Counted from the stretch's first letter, positions 1-7,449 are shown. The stretch: DNA of 19,334 nucleotides from Candidatus Aenigmatarchaeota archaeon (GCA_018304565.1 JAGVVX010000022.1:1-19334), one strand, 5' to 3'. The notes: generated by a model not told the origin, from the letters alone. Program-made: numbers and translations.

Positions 1-112
1 CTGTTTTTGGGTTGTAAGAAATAACGCTTACCTCTAATCTTTTGTTGACTATTTCTGATATCTCTTTTCTGCTACCGTCTGCTAAGATTACCTTTGCTCT
101 TCTATTGAAGCA
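1..112 (-). other. N-terminal splicing region of a putative intein inside the aminotransferase
   Basis: Directly after extein residues GSHA the frame continues with Cys308 (codon 112-110), then CFNRRAKVILADG, KEISEIVN and VISYNP. This has the layout of intein block A: a Cys at position 1, a hydrophobic strand, an ADGS turn, an I-x-E-I/L-V helix start, and a VLSYN-like strand about 30 residues in. The insertion point lies between Ala and the Ser/Thr that normally follows in class III aminotransferases, and that Ser/Thr would serve as the +1 extein nucleophile. The rest of the intein (block B, any homing endonuclease, blocks F and G with terminal His-Asn) is outside the window, so this is a partial call from motif pattern and insertion site only. 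Confidence 0.78.
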
Positions 113-1033
113 AGCATGTGAGCCAGGAACCCAGTCCATGACTTTTCTGCTTGCAACAGTTGCGCCAAGCGGAACTCCTCCGCCGATTGCTTTGCTTAGC
201 GAAACGATATCCGGGACAACGCCAAAGTTCTCTATTGCCAGGAACCTTCCTGTCCTGAAACAGCCCGACTGGACTTCGTCGTCGCAAAGAAGCACCCCGT
301 ATTCATTGCATAGTTTTCTCACGCCTTTGGCGAATGATCTTGGCGGCACGATATAGCCGCCTTCGCCCTGCACAGGCTCGAGGAATACTGCCGCTACATC
401 GCCCCTTTTCAATCGGATGGCTCTTTCGAGTTCAGTCAGGCAGTAAGAGCTGCAGTCTTCCGGTTCCATTTTCATACGGTAATAATATGGAAAAGGCACA
501 TGCTTGACAGGCAGGAAGGGTGAATATCTGTCGCGCTGAATCGGCTTAGATTTTGTCAGAGAAAGTGAACCCATTGTCCTTCCATGGAATGCATTCTCGA
601 AGGCGATGACCCATTTCTTCTTGGTGTGCCATCTTGCAAGCTTGTATGCCGCTTCTATGCTTTCTGTACCCGAATTAGACAGGAAAACGGCATCAAGCTG
701 CTTGGGCATGAAAGTCAACAAGAATTCTGAAAATTCCAATGGAAGTTCGGCATAAAAATCAGAAAAAGCAGAATGTATCCCGAGCTTTATCTGCTTGTGG
801 ATTGCTTTCTCTACAACGGGATTCGTATGGCCTATGCCAGCCACAGCCACCCCCGCAGCAAAATCCAGATATTTTCTGCCGTCGACATCATAGACATAGC
901 AGCCCTTGGCGTGCTTGAAGACAAAGGAGTATTCCCTTGTCAGGGAAGCCGATATTATTCTGTGATCGCGTTCGATTATTCGTATTGATTTCTTTCCCGG
1001 TTTCCTGCAGATGAATTGTATTTTTCCCATCAT
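1..1033 (-). CDS. Class III aminotransferase (ornithine/4-aminobutyrate type), N-terminal part, interrupted by a putative intein; runs off the window
   Basis: PLP-dependent transaminase of fold type I, class III, cytosolic. The open frame runs unbroken from the start to the window edge (344 codons seen). Family landmarks are in order: a DVDGRKYLDFAAG segment near residue 50, SNSGTES for PLP phosphate binding, the aromatic-stacking FHGRTMGSLS segment, EPVQGEGG, the Asp-containing DDEVQSG, and SKAIGGG with the Schiff-base lysine at Lys281. The closest remembered relatives are thermococcal ornithine/omega-amino-acid aminotransferases, so ornithine or GABA is a likely substrate; exact specificity cannot be read here. 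The expected next motif, STFGGNP after GSHA, is missing; residue 308 onward reads as an intein start instead. Two ATGs are adjacent (1033 and 1030); a GGAGA Shine-Dalgarno at 1041-1045 and a TATA-like box at 1051-1060 fit the first. The C-terminal half lies outside the window. Confidence 0.9.
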   Translation of the reverse strand, partial: MMGKIQFICRKPGKKSIRIIERDHRIISASLTREYSFVFKHAKGCYVYDVDGRKYLDFAAGVAVAGIGHTNPVVEKAIHKQIKLGIHSAFSDFYAELPLEFSEFLLTFMPKQLDAVFLSNSGTESIEAAYKLARWHTKKKWVIAFENAFHGRTMGSLSLTKSKPIQRDRYSPFLPVKHVPFPYYYRMKMEPEDCSSYCLTELERAIRLKRGDVAAVFLEPVQGEGGYIVPPRSFAKGVRKLCNEYGVLLCDDEVQSGCFRTGRFLAIENFGVVPDIVSLSKAIGGGVPLGATVASRKVMDWVPGSHACFNRRAKVILADGSRKEISEIVNKRLEVSVISYNPKT

Positions 1034-1050
1034 AAGACTATCTCCAGGAC

Positions 1051-1060
1051 ATAAATAAAG
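1051..1060 (-). promoter_or_regulatory. TATA-like box before the aminotransferase
   Basis: The minus strand reads CTTTATTTAT, centred about 23 bases before the ATG at 1033, the usual archaeal spacing for a leaderless or very short leader. It sits in the 32-base gap after the upstream surface gene, so the aminotransferase may have its own promoter. A GGAGA motif at 1041-1045 would also allow translation from a longer message. Confidence 0.45.
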
Positions 1061-1065
1061 TTTTT

Positions 1066-2886
1066 TCACTGCGGTAATTCATCTTTTTCCGCGGAAGCGG
1101 CGCGCGGTCTTTTGTACCGGTAATGATATTTCCCAGGTTTTCGCTTAGATAAGATTATGTAAAATACGATAACAAAGATAACAGCCGTATCTACCAGCAT
1201 AAGGGCAAACAGTATCCGCTCTTCAGGCACTTTTACTGGCTGAGGAGTTACTATGCTTATTTGTTCTGCAGAGACATAGCTGAAAGGCACAGTGGTTATT
1301 ACATTTCTGACATAGTAACTGACATTTCTCTCTTCAAACGGCTTAAGGTCCAGGAAAGTATATTCTACCAGCGGGTCTTCTTCTATTATTCGTGGAGAAG
1401 TGCCGATGAAAACAACTTCGTCCACGCGGGATGCTATATTCTTGTCTATTCTAACGGCAAGTGTAGCAGACTCTAAATGTTGTTCCTTGTTCTTGATGTT
1501 TACACGAATATGCGTTTCGTTTTTAATTTCATCAACAAACGAGTTCTCAATGACTATGAAGTTTCTTTGCAATATCTGGTCCCTTGAATAAACACGGAGT
1601 ATAAAGAAGAGCTCTCTCAGGGCAGTGCCGTTGAAAAGCCTTAGCCTTGCCTGATAGTTTCCCGGGACAGCCGTTGGCGGCACGTCTAGAATCATCGTGA
1701 CAATCCTTTCTCCTTTCTGCTGTACATCAAAAGCAGGCTCCGGAATCGAAACCCAGTCAGAGATGCCGTCTACAGATGCTCTTATACTGGTTATATCACT
1801 GTCGGTCGGGTTATACAAGACAATATTTTCTGCCTTTCTTTCTCCCTGGAATATTTCCACTAGTGCAGGTACAGTAACGAATTGCAGTGTTTCTGCAGCA
1901 GGACGCGGAGCCCGGGTTAGATTGGTTATATTCTGCACGGGTGCAGGTACAGATGCTCCGCCGCTTCCTCCTCCGCCACCGGAAGATATGGATGCTGAAG
2001 CAGTTTCAAGGATGTTAAAAATCACTGTCTTGTTTGGGGTCAGAAATTCATTGCTGCCAGGATCTGTAAACAGGATCTGGCCAGTTGCATTATATTGTCC
2101 CGCAGCTGTGAAGCCGGCGTTCCATGTCATGATGTTGACTTGCAATTGTGCCGCCGTTTCGTTTGCTTCCAGTGCCTGTGCCACTCCGGTTTTGGAGAAG
2201 ACTAATATCCCCTGCGAATTGTATACAAAGAGTTTTGGTGTAATTGTTGAGTTTACAGCCCCCATATTCACTGCACTGTAGCTGAATGCAATTGTATTTC
2301 CCTGGAAAACCTGCGGATCAGAAGCGAAAGATGTCAGTTTCACAAAACCTACATATATTCCCTTCGAGCCTGATATGTCCGCAAACCCCGGTTTCGCAAC
2401 GCTTACTTGTATCGTGTAGTCTCCTATATTCGAAAGATTGAAATCATTTGTATAGTTTCCTGTTGCGGCTTCAGTAAAGTTTATGGGCGTTTGCGAGCCA
2501 CCGGGGCCTACAATTGTTCCATTCACAACTGCTCCGGAAACAAGATTTCCAAGATTATCGCTGACTATAACAGACAATGTCTGGCTGCCTGTATCTGCCT
2601 GGTCTACAAAATCCAATCTTGCTGAGGTAGCATTGCTTGGTCGCAGCAGCGGCGGCTGCTCTAAGATGCCGAGCACCAAACGATACAAAGAGGAGTTTGA
2701 GCTATCAGCTGACAAAGCAGATTCGATAAAAACCTTGTAGTTAGCTGAGTTTCCCGCATCACTATAAGCGCTGGTGTCTATGGTGAGCCTGTAGTTAACC
2801 GAGTTGCCAGAGTCTGCATAAGAAACAGAAAACAACACCGTCAAGCAAACAGCAATTATAATGTACAAAATCTTCATACATACCAT
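1066..2886 (-). CDS. Secreted/anchored surface protein with three short N-terminal repeats, Ig-like domains, Gly/Ser linker and C-terminal membrane anchor
   Basis: No enzymatic function recognised; an envelope protein of about 606 residues. A signal peptide (hydrophobic segment about residues 6-22, ending SVSYA) is followed by three imperfect repeats of the form (D/A)SGNSxNYRLxI in residues 24-75, like the SSNYRL repeats of many bacterial and archaeal surface proteins. Beta-rich Ig-like regions lie at about 85-180 and 185-295, a Gly-rich linker at about 302-312, further beta-rich regions of NEW3-like appearance at 335-435, then one transmembrane helix (about 558-580) and a basic cytoplasmic tail. 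It carries a dozen or more N-x-S/T sequons. The ATG at 2886 overlaps the stop of the upstream frame as TGATG, implying translational coupling. A GTG at 2889 and an ATG at 2877 are alternative starts; the ATG at 2877 gives the cleanest signal peptide. Confidence 0.82.
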   Translation of the reverse strand: MVCMKILYIIIAVCLTVLFSVSYADSGNSVNYRLTIDTSAYSDAGNSANYKVFIESALSADSSNSSLYRLVLGILEQPPLLRPSNATSARLDFVDQADTGSQTLSVIVSDNLGNLVSGAVVNGTIVGPGGSQTPINFTEAATGNYTNDFNLSNIGDYTIQVSVAKPGFADISGSKGIYVGFVKLTSFASDPQVFQGNTIAFSYSAVNMGAVNSTITPKLFVYNSQGILVFSKTGVAQALEANETAAQLQVNIMTWNAGFTAAGQYNATGQILFTDPGSNEFLTPNKTVIFNILETASASISSGGGGGSGGASVPAPVQNITNLTRAPRPAAETLQFVTVPALVEIFQGERKAENIVLYNPTDSDITSIRASVDGISDWVSIPEPAFDVQQKGERIVTMILDVPPTAVPGNYQARLRLFNGTALRELFFILRVYSRDQILQRNFIVIENSFVDEIKNETHIRVNIKNKEQHLESATLAVRIDKNIASRVDEVVFIGTSPRIIEEDPLVEYTFLDLKPFEERNVSYYVRNVITTVPFSYVSAEQISIVTPQPVKVPEERILFALMLVDTAVIFVIVFYIILSKRKPGKYHYRYKRPRAASAEKDELPQ

Positions 2887-3167
2887 CACACATCGGCACC
2901 GAACACAGTTATTTCTGTGTTTCCGAGCAGATTCGCTCCACTAGAGCCGCCAAACAGGTTAATCATTGTTATGTTTGCTGTCCTGTTGACCCATATCCCC
3001 CGGGCAATTTGTATTGTCGGGGCGGTTGCCGCACTGTCTGTACCGGACAACCCGTCTATCATAACCCTTTTTACCGTGCTGTTAAGAGCATTAAAAACAT
3101 GAACCACAAGACTCCTCTGCGTTGTTACTGCTGTTTCAGACACAGGAATGCCAGTCGTGCTGCTCAC
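2886..3167 (-). pseudogene. C-terminal fragment of the tail-fibre-like surface protein, cut off by a 19-bp duplication
   Basis: This frame, opened here from a GTG at 3167, encodes about 93 residues. It is not an independent gene in my reading. When one copy of the 19-bp repeat at 3197-3234 is removed, the upstream 512-residue frame runs straight into it through the joined segment SASDGLTSPKTTVSS and ends at the same stop, giving 615 residues. The content fits the end of a phage-tail/adhesin-like protein: a putative beta-sandwich with a WVNRTANITMINLF strand and a final LGNTEITVFG segment resembling the GSRITVYG ending of minor tail proteins. The stop overlaps the next gene's ATG, as expected if this is the true 3' end. 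It could still be translated by reinitiation from the GTG. Confidence 0.75.
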
Positions 3168-3196
3168 GGTTGTTTTGGGACTGGTTAATCCGTCTG

Positions 3197-3234
3197 ACGC
3201 AGAACCGGCGTAGTTACGCAGAACCGGCGTAGTT
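3197..3234. repeat. Perfect 19-bp tandem duplication that breaks the surface-protein frame
   Basis: ACGCAGAACCGGCGTAGTT occurs twice head to tail (3197-3215 and 3216-3234) with no mismatch. The TAA that ends the upstream frame (minus strand, 3216-3214) is made exactly at the junction of the two copies. Because 19 is not a multiple of three, a single copy restores one continuous frame from 4752 to 2886 (1848 bases, 616 codons). It could be a real slippage mutation, a reversible phase switch, or an assembly/sequencing artefact. Confidence 0.97.
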
Positions 3235-4752
3235 GGCTTGCCCGTCGTCGCTGAAGGCTATCCTTGCTATATCGTCGTCTGAATAACCCGTTATGTTGAT
3301 ATAGATAATAAGGAATTTTTTGGATCTGGACAGCGTGACATTTACCCAGCGTTGAGCCGCGGTAGTTTTGTTGTATCCCAGAAATTCAAGCGACTGACGG
3401 TTTGTTTGTGCATCCAAGCCGCAACTAACTATGCCGACCGAGTTCGTGTCAAGGGTGTCGCAATCTGGCAGGTTTGGTATGCGTATGCCGGCAAACGTCG
3501 CATTACCTGTTATATTCACAGAAGCAACTCTGCCGCCGCCGGATTCCCAGACGGTCATGTTTGCATCCGTATCCGCCCTTACAAGCAGGCGGGACGCATT
3601 GATAGTGCCTGTTACATTCACACTGCCTGTTATTACTGTGTTGAATGCTGCAGCTGCATTCTGGGAGCCTATTAACACGGAAATTCCTGCTGTGTCATTG
3701 TATACTGCACTTGCTGACGTTGTCCATCCTAAATCTGCTGTACCCTGATCTGCAGCGCAGAAAACAAACAAGCCGGAGTTATTTAACGTGACATTAACAG
3801 CCTTGTTACTTCCGCTGCACTGGCCTGACCCTGCCAGGTTTGAAATATTGGTTATTGGCAGATTCTCTATACTCAATCTTGATTGAGGAAAAGAGCCTGT
3901 TGTGTTCGCTATTGGCAATGTTATGCTTAATTTCGATTGGTCTAGTGACTGAATCATTGCCGACGTTATTATATTGTTTGGGAAAAGTAATACACCACCA
4001 GTAATTAACTGCAGCACCGAAGCACTGACATAGCCTGTCGCATTGACATTGATGAAATTTCCGTTGCGCCAGCGAAGGAATTGCAGGCCAAGATCATAAG
4101 AACTATCTGCGTTTGGCAAAAAGTCGCCGAGTGCACGCGCCCCGCTTTTTGTGAAGTTTGTCTGGTTTGCCGTAAACGTATAAGGCACGCTTCCCAGTTC
4201 AAAGCGCGGGGATACTGTCTCGTTATTCACTGCAATCTCAAGGAATAATCCATCGTCAAAAGTAACATTAATAGGTGTGTTGTTTCCTAACAGAGCTGAA
4301 AAGAGGCCTGTATTGACTGTAAGATTTTCCTGCGGTTCACTCCATTGTATACTTCCGCCTGTTTTCGCGTTATAGATCATGAAAGTTAAATTTGCGCTTG
4401 CATTGATGGCAGTGTCATTCAGAAATGTAAGCCTGCCGTTGATGGGTATTTTATTCGGTATTGCATAAGCAGGCAAAACAACAGCTGAAAGAAATGTAAA
4501 AATCAGAATGAGCGCAAAGGCCTTTTTAATTATAAACAATTTTGCCATTCCTATGCGGCGGTGAATGATCTTTTTTTCAGCCTCCAGTACAGCTAGGTAC
4601 TTAGAAGCTGTTGTATAATGCATCCCAAGCTCTCTGGAAATCTCGGAAATAGTGAGGCCGCCGCTTTTTTCTATAAGCTTCAGGATCTTGTTGCGTATGT
4701 CCAGTGCCCGGAGTTCCTCTGTTTCATTAACAAGGCTGCTTTTTTTTGCCAT
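3214..4752 (-). CDS. Winged-helix DNA-binding domain fused to a membrane segment and a tail-fibre/adhesin-like surface domain (frame truncated at the 19-bp repeat)
   Basis: 512 residues as read, 615 if the duplication is removed. Residues 16-74 form a winged helix-turn-helix of ArsR/MarR type (IRNKILKLIEKSGG, then ISEISRELGMHYTTASKYLAVLEA, then a wing ending RRIGMAKLF). A hydrophobic helix at about 77-97 ends in LPAYA. The rest is extracellular in style: an INGRLTF...GLFSALLG...VPYTFTA module (about 100-195) as in secreted adhesin/tail proteins, a SYDLGLQFLRWRN motif (about 219-231) typical of tail fibres, then beta-rich repeats with many sequons. The arrangement matches a one-piece membrane regulator (cytosolic DNA-binding head, outer sensor), or a secreted adhesin with a captured DNA-binding domain. 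An internal ATG at 4548 (Met69) would give a protein starting at a signal peptide. Product assignment is by domain recognition only. Confidence 0.8.
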   Translation of the reverse strand: MAKKSSLVNETEELRALDIRNKILKLIEKSGGLTISEISRELGMHYTTASKYLAVLEAEKKIIHRRIGMAKLFIIKKAFALILIFTFLSAVVLPAYAIPNKIPINGRLTFLNDTAINASANLTFMIYNAKTGGSIQWSEPQENLTVNTGLFSALLGNNTPINVTFDDGLFLEIAVNNETVSPRFELGSVPYTFTANQTNFTKSGARALGDFLPNADSSYDLGLQFLRWRNGNFINVNATGYVSASVLQLITGGVLLFPNNIITSAMIQSLDQSKLSITLPIANTTGSFPQSRLSIENLPITNISNLAGSGQCSGSNKAVNVTLNNSGLFVFCAADQGTADLGWTTSASAVYNDTAGISVLIGSQNAAAAFNTVITGSVNVTGTINASRLLVRADTDANMTVWESGGGRVASVNITGNATFAGIRIPNLPDCDTLDTNSVGIVSCGLDAQTNRQSLEFLGYNKTTAAQRWVNVTLSRSKKFLIIYINITGYSDDDIARIAFSDDGQANYAGSA

Positions 4753-4835
4753 TGGCTCAACCTAACAATCGAGAATTCCTTCCTTTTATGGGTTCTCTGT
4801 GATTGTATTAACTGATCATATTCATACACTGTATT

Positions 4836-4854
4836 ACTATATAACGTTATTAGT
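4836..4854. promoter_or_regulatory. Palindrome overlapping a TATA-like element upstream of the winged-helix surface gene
   Basis: ATAACGTTAT (4841-4850) is a perfect 10-base palindrome. It extends with one bulged base to ACTATATAACGTTATTAGT. It overlaps a minus-strand TTATATAG that could serve as a TATA box, with transcription starting near 4815, about 60 bases before the ATG at 4752. A site over a TATA box in front of a gene that itself encodes a winged helix is a natural candidate autoregulatory operator, but in this AT-rich stretch chance is possible. A second TATA-like TTTAAG lies near 4874-4880. Confidence 0.3.
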
Positions 4855-4939
4855 GAACATTATCAGCTCTGTTCTTAAATTTTTCTATTGTAGAAGATAG
4901 AGTCTTATCGGGGCAGGACAGAACACGCAGAATTCACAA

Positions 4940-5578
4940 TTATGAGCACTTTGTTATCTTCCTGAGAAGGGACTTGTTTTCCAGTCTTATTGCCTTTCCG
5001 ATTTTCTGCACAGGTTCAGGGTAAACTGCAAATTTCCCGTCAACGTCTTCATCAAGATCTGTGTCGAAATACGCCTCAAAACTTTCATTTGACCCTTTTT
5101 TGACTAGTTTCCTGACTATGCTAGCAAGCCCCCCATGTTTAGATGTGTCAAGAAGGTATTCTACACTATAGTAATAATCTTCCACGTCAAGGTTCTGCAG
5201 AATTACAGTATAATTATAGAAGGCCCCCAGTTGATTGTTCCAACCTTCTTCTAAATATGAGCTGACCGCATTGTATTTGGGATAATATGCATAGAGCGTT
5301 TCAACCTCATACGGCACTTCTGTAAGGTATTCCTCTTCCACTTCGCGGCAATTTTCCGCGGCTGTTATCTTGCCTGTCGGAATGCCTGAAAAAATTAGCG
5401 ATACCGTTATTACAAGCAATAGAGCAGCTGGAATAAGCAAAGCCTTGTTTTCTATATGCAAACCTTTTCCAATTTCATGCGGATATACATCTTCGCCATC
5501 GACAAGTTCCCTGCCGCAAGATCTGCATTTTTCATCATCAGTAAAATATTTTGCATCGCACCTTCTACAATACCGCAT
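4940..5578 (-). CDS. Zinc-ribbon membrane protein of unknown function
   Basis: 212 residues, family not recognised. The N-terminus carries a treble-clef/zinc-ribbon pattern with Cys4, Cys7, Cys18 and Cys21 (CRRC and CRSC), then a short linker, one transmembrane helix at about residues 46-66, and an acidic, Tyr-rich domain of about 145 residues, probably outside the cell. That domain includes YYPKYNAVSSYLEEGWNN and two sequons (near FYNYT and SNESF). The arrangement (cytosolic zinc ribbon, one helix, outer domain) is common in small archaeal membrane proteins. A TATA-like TAATAAATATC lies about 24 bases before the start, suggesting its own leaderless transcript, and it sits between surface-protein genes on the same strand. 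A role in envelope function is inferred from context alone. Confidence 0.78.
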   Translation of the reverse strand: MRYCRRCDAKYFTDDEKCRSCGRELVDGEDVYPHEIGKGLHIENKALLIPAALLLVITVSLIFSGIPTGKITAAENCREVEEEYLTEVPYEVETLYAYYPKYNAVSSYLEEGWNNQLGAFYNYTVILQNLDVEDYYYSVEYLLDTSKHGGLASIVRKLVKKGSNESFEAYFDTDLDEDVDGKFAVYPEPVQKIGKAIRLENKSLLRKITKCS

Positions 5579-5597
5579 TCTATTAATTAGAATGGGT

Positions 5598-5608
5598 GAT
5601 ATTTATTA
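5598..5608 (-). promoter_or_regulatory. TATA-like box before the zinc-ribbon membrane gene
   Basis: The minus strand reads CTAATAAATATC-like sequence centred about 25 bases upstream of the ATG at 5578. No Shine-Dalgarno is visible in between, so a leaderless message is likely. Confidence 0.45.
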
Positions 5609-5654
5609 GTTGTTTAACCGATTTTCCGCAAACATGACTGGATGTGACAGTCGG

Positions 5655-7424
5655 CTACCCTGAACTGTCTGATCTTAGAAAAGGATTGCTCACATTTTCT
5701 TCTTTCTTATGCCTGCCTTTCAGTTTGCCGATCATAATAACCAGGACAACTACGCCGGCAATGATAATTACAAGGCCAAGCATATCAGAACTTGCCTGAG
5801 CTGGCGTTTGTGGCGGAGCTTGTACAGGTATCTGTTCATCCTCTGGCTGTGGTTCTTCAGGAGGTTCTGTAGATACGGACCCTCCGATAGCGAAGATTGA
5901 GAAGCCCGTTGTTTCAGCTAGAAAGTGATAAGAATAGCTTGTTTCGTCAATCCTTACAGTATAAATTGGAGTCCAAGAGGTGTCAACTAAACGATACAAT
6001 TTTATTGAATTTACATCGATATTATTTTCTTCTATCCATTTCTTGTCTGTCCTGAATTCTATTTTCACAAGCTGCATGTCTCTGCTCACAAAATTTATAG
6101 GTTTTATGTTGAAGGCTTTGTAAACTACAGGGCCTTCAGGAAGACTTGTAATGGTTGCTATCTCTGAAGCATCTAACGATAGTGTGTTCTGGTCAGATAC
6201 TGTTTTCCTACCGGTAAAGTCGATGAAGACCCTGAATATATCGAAATTGGGATATGATACTGTAATGTTTTCTAATGTTTTTGATGAAGAACCCCCACCA
6301 CCAGAGCTTCCACCACCACCGCCACCTGAACCGCCTCCGCCTCCTGAAACTACTGGTGTTTGACAAACACCACAATCTATGGAGCATAGCGAGCAACTTT
6401 CCAGGCTGCTGCAGAAGCTGTCGCCGCAATAGCTGCCGTCCTGAACAGAATATTCAGTGAAATGCGGCACTGTAAACGTCAGGTTTCCGCCTATGAAACT
6501 TATTATTCTGCAGTCCGAACAAGTAAAGTTGTTCCTGTATACCAGAGGATTTGAAATTCCTGCAAGGACGAGAGTGACGGTCGCGGAAGCATTAAATGTT
6601 GCAAAAAGTTCTGAACGAACTATGACTCTATGAAGAGAAAATTCGATAGCCCTCGTTAGATTGATAGGAACTATTATACCTGAAACATTCTCAAGAAGGC
6701 TTATGTTGCTTGTGCCAAAATCCAATCCGCCAACACCTCTTACACCTATCCTAAAAGAAGTGACGCCTGACAAATCAACATCTGAAAGATTCGTACCGAG
6801 ATCAGGCGAGAAATTACCGGGAGGTATGGGGCATCCATGTCTGCCCACGGCGTATTGCGGCGGGGTGCCGGGACATCTGTCTAAAGTGTCAGGAACACCA
6901 TCGCCGTCTGCGTCCGGAAAAACAACATTCACGCTTGCATTCAGGGCAATTGTACTGATAGTAGTACCGTTGCTTGTTGCGAGCAGCACTTGTGATAATC
7001 TCAAGTCAGACATGCCTTTGTTGGTTGCCCTCAAATATATTGAGGCTATAGTGCCGCTGCCACTAGCGCCGCTACCTATTCTTACAGTGGCAATGTTCTT
7101 TATAATACCGGAAGTTGTTGTGTCTATGGTGTCAAGGAAGAGCGTCTGTGCACCTCCCTGCTTCAGGAATGTGCCCTCCTGAGCCCTCTCATATCGCAGC
7201 ACTGCAGGATTGTAGCTTACGCTTGCCTGAATGCCTGCAAGGCCGCTTATATTATTTGCGACAATATCAACCCTTACCTCGCTGTCCAGTAGCACGGAAG
7301 GCGAAGACGGCTGGAGTGCAATAGAATTCGTGACAGTTCTTGGAGCTTGAGCGAAAGCCAGCGGTATTGTAAACAGCGCCAAGAGTGCGAATAACACGAT
7401 TTCTGCGGGAAGGTCTCTAGTCAT
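5655..7424 (-). CDS. Large anchored surface protein: cohesin-like, TSP type 3, Cys-rich, Gly/Ser linker, PGF-pre-PGF domain, C-terminal helix
   Basis: 589 residues. A signal peptide (about 1-26, ending PLAFAQ) precedes a cohesin-like module (about 32-168: VLLDSEVRVDIVANNISGLAG, SVSYNPAVLRYE). A thrombospondin type 3 calcium motif follows (DADGDGVPDTLDRCPG, 171-186). A second beta-rich region (210-330) leads to a Cys-rich CGDSFCSSLESCSLC knot (333-354), a Gly-rich linker (about 360-380) and a PGF-pre-PGF-type domain (385-515, with KIEFRTDKKWIEENNID and a final ETTGFSIFAIGG). Pro/Glu/Gln-rich sequence and a transmembrane helix (about 549-566) with a basic tail end the protein. PGF-pre-PGF domains often sit before an archaeosortase PGF-CTERM signal; here there is none and the protein ends with an ordinary anchor. 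A TATA-like box about 30 bases upstream suggests a very short leader. The ligand is unknown; a dockerin partner is not in the window. Confidence 0.87.
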   Translation of the reverse strand: MTRDLPAEIVLFALLALFTIPLAFAQAPRTVTNSIALQPSSPSVLLDSEVRVDIVANNISGLAGIQASVSYNPAVLRYERAQEGTFLKQGGAQTLFLDTIDTTTSGIIKNIATVRIGSGASGSGTIASIYLRATNKGMSDLRLSQVLLATSNGTTISTIALNASVNVVFPDADGDGVPDTLDRCPGTPPQYAVGRHGCPIPPGNFSPDLGTNLSDVDLSGVTSFRIGVRGVGGLDFGTSNISLLENVSGIIVPINLTRAIEFSLHRVIVRSELFATFNASATVTLVLAGISNPLVYRNNFTCSDCRIISFIGGNLTFTVPHFTEYSVQDGSYCGDSFCSSLESCSLCSIDCGVCQTPVVSGGGGGSGGGGGGSSGGGGSSSKTLENITVSYPNFDIFRVFIDFTGRKTVSDQNTLSLDASEIATITSLPEGPVVYKAFNIKPINFVSRDMQLVKIEFRTDKKWIEENNIDVNSIKLYRLVDTSWTPIYTVRIDETSYSYHFLAETTGFSIFAIGGSVSTEPPEEPQPEDEQIPVQAPPQTPAQASSDMLGLVIIIAGVVVLVIMIGKLKGRHKKEENVSNPFLRSDSSG

Positions 7425-7449
7425 TTTATATATTCATCCTGAGCCTTAG

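Noticed and set aside
1697..2281. A 194-residue plus-strand frame opposite the Ig-like surface gene
   Set aside because: It is Cys/Pro/Ser-rich with no domain and mirrors the Gly/Thr/Val-rich surface protein on the other strand.
3197..3234. Programmed ribosomal frameshifting across the split surface gene
   Set aside because: There is no slippery heptamer, and the break is fully explained by an exact 19-bp duplication whose junction makes the stop.
4546..4548. Met69 as the real start of the tail-fibre-like protein
   Set aside because: The preceding winged helix is complete and in frame, and the Met falls at the position of the wing's RRIGxAKL motif; I keep it only as an alternative.
6290..6355. 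Gly-rich coding repeat (CCACCGCCA-type run) as a microsatellite or recombination site
   Set aside because: It encodes the Gly/Ser linker in frame, uses mixed codons, and a similar linker occurs in another surface protein of the locus.
6661..7182. A 173-residue plus-strand frame opposite the cohesin-like region
   Set aside because: It has no promoter or recognised domain, and the other strand holds a signal peptide, cohesin-like and TSP3 motifs in frame.
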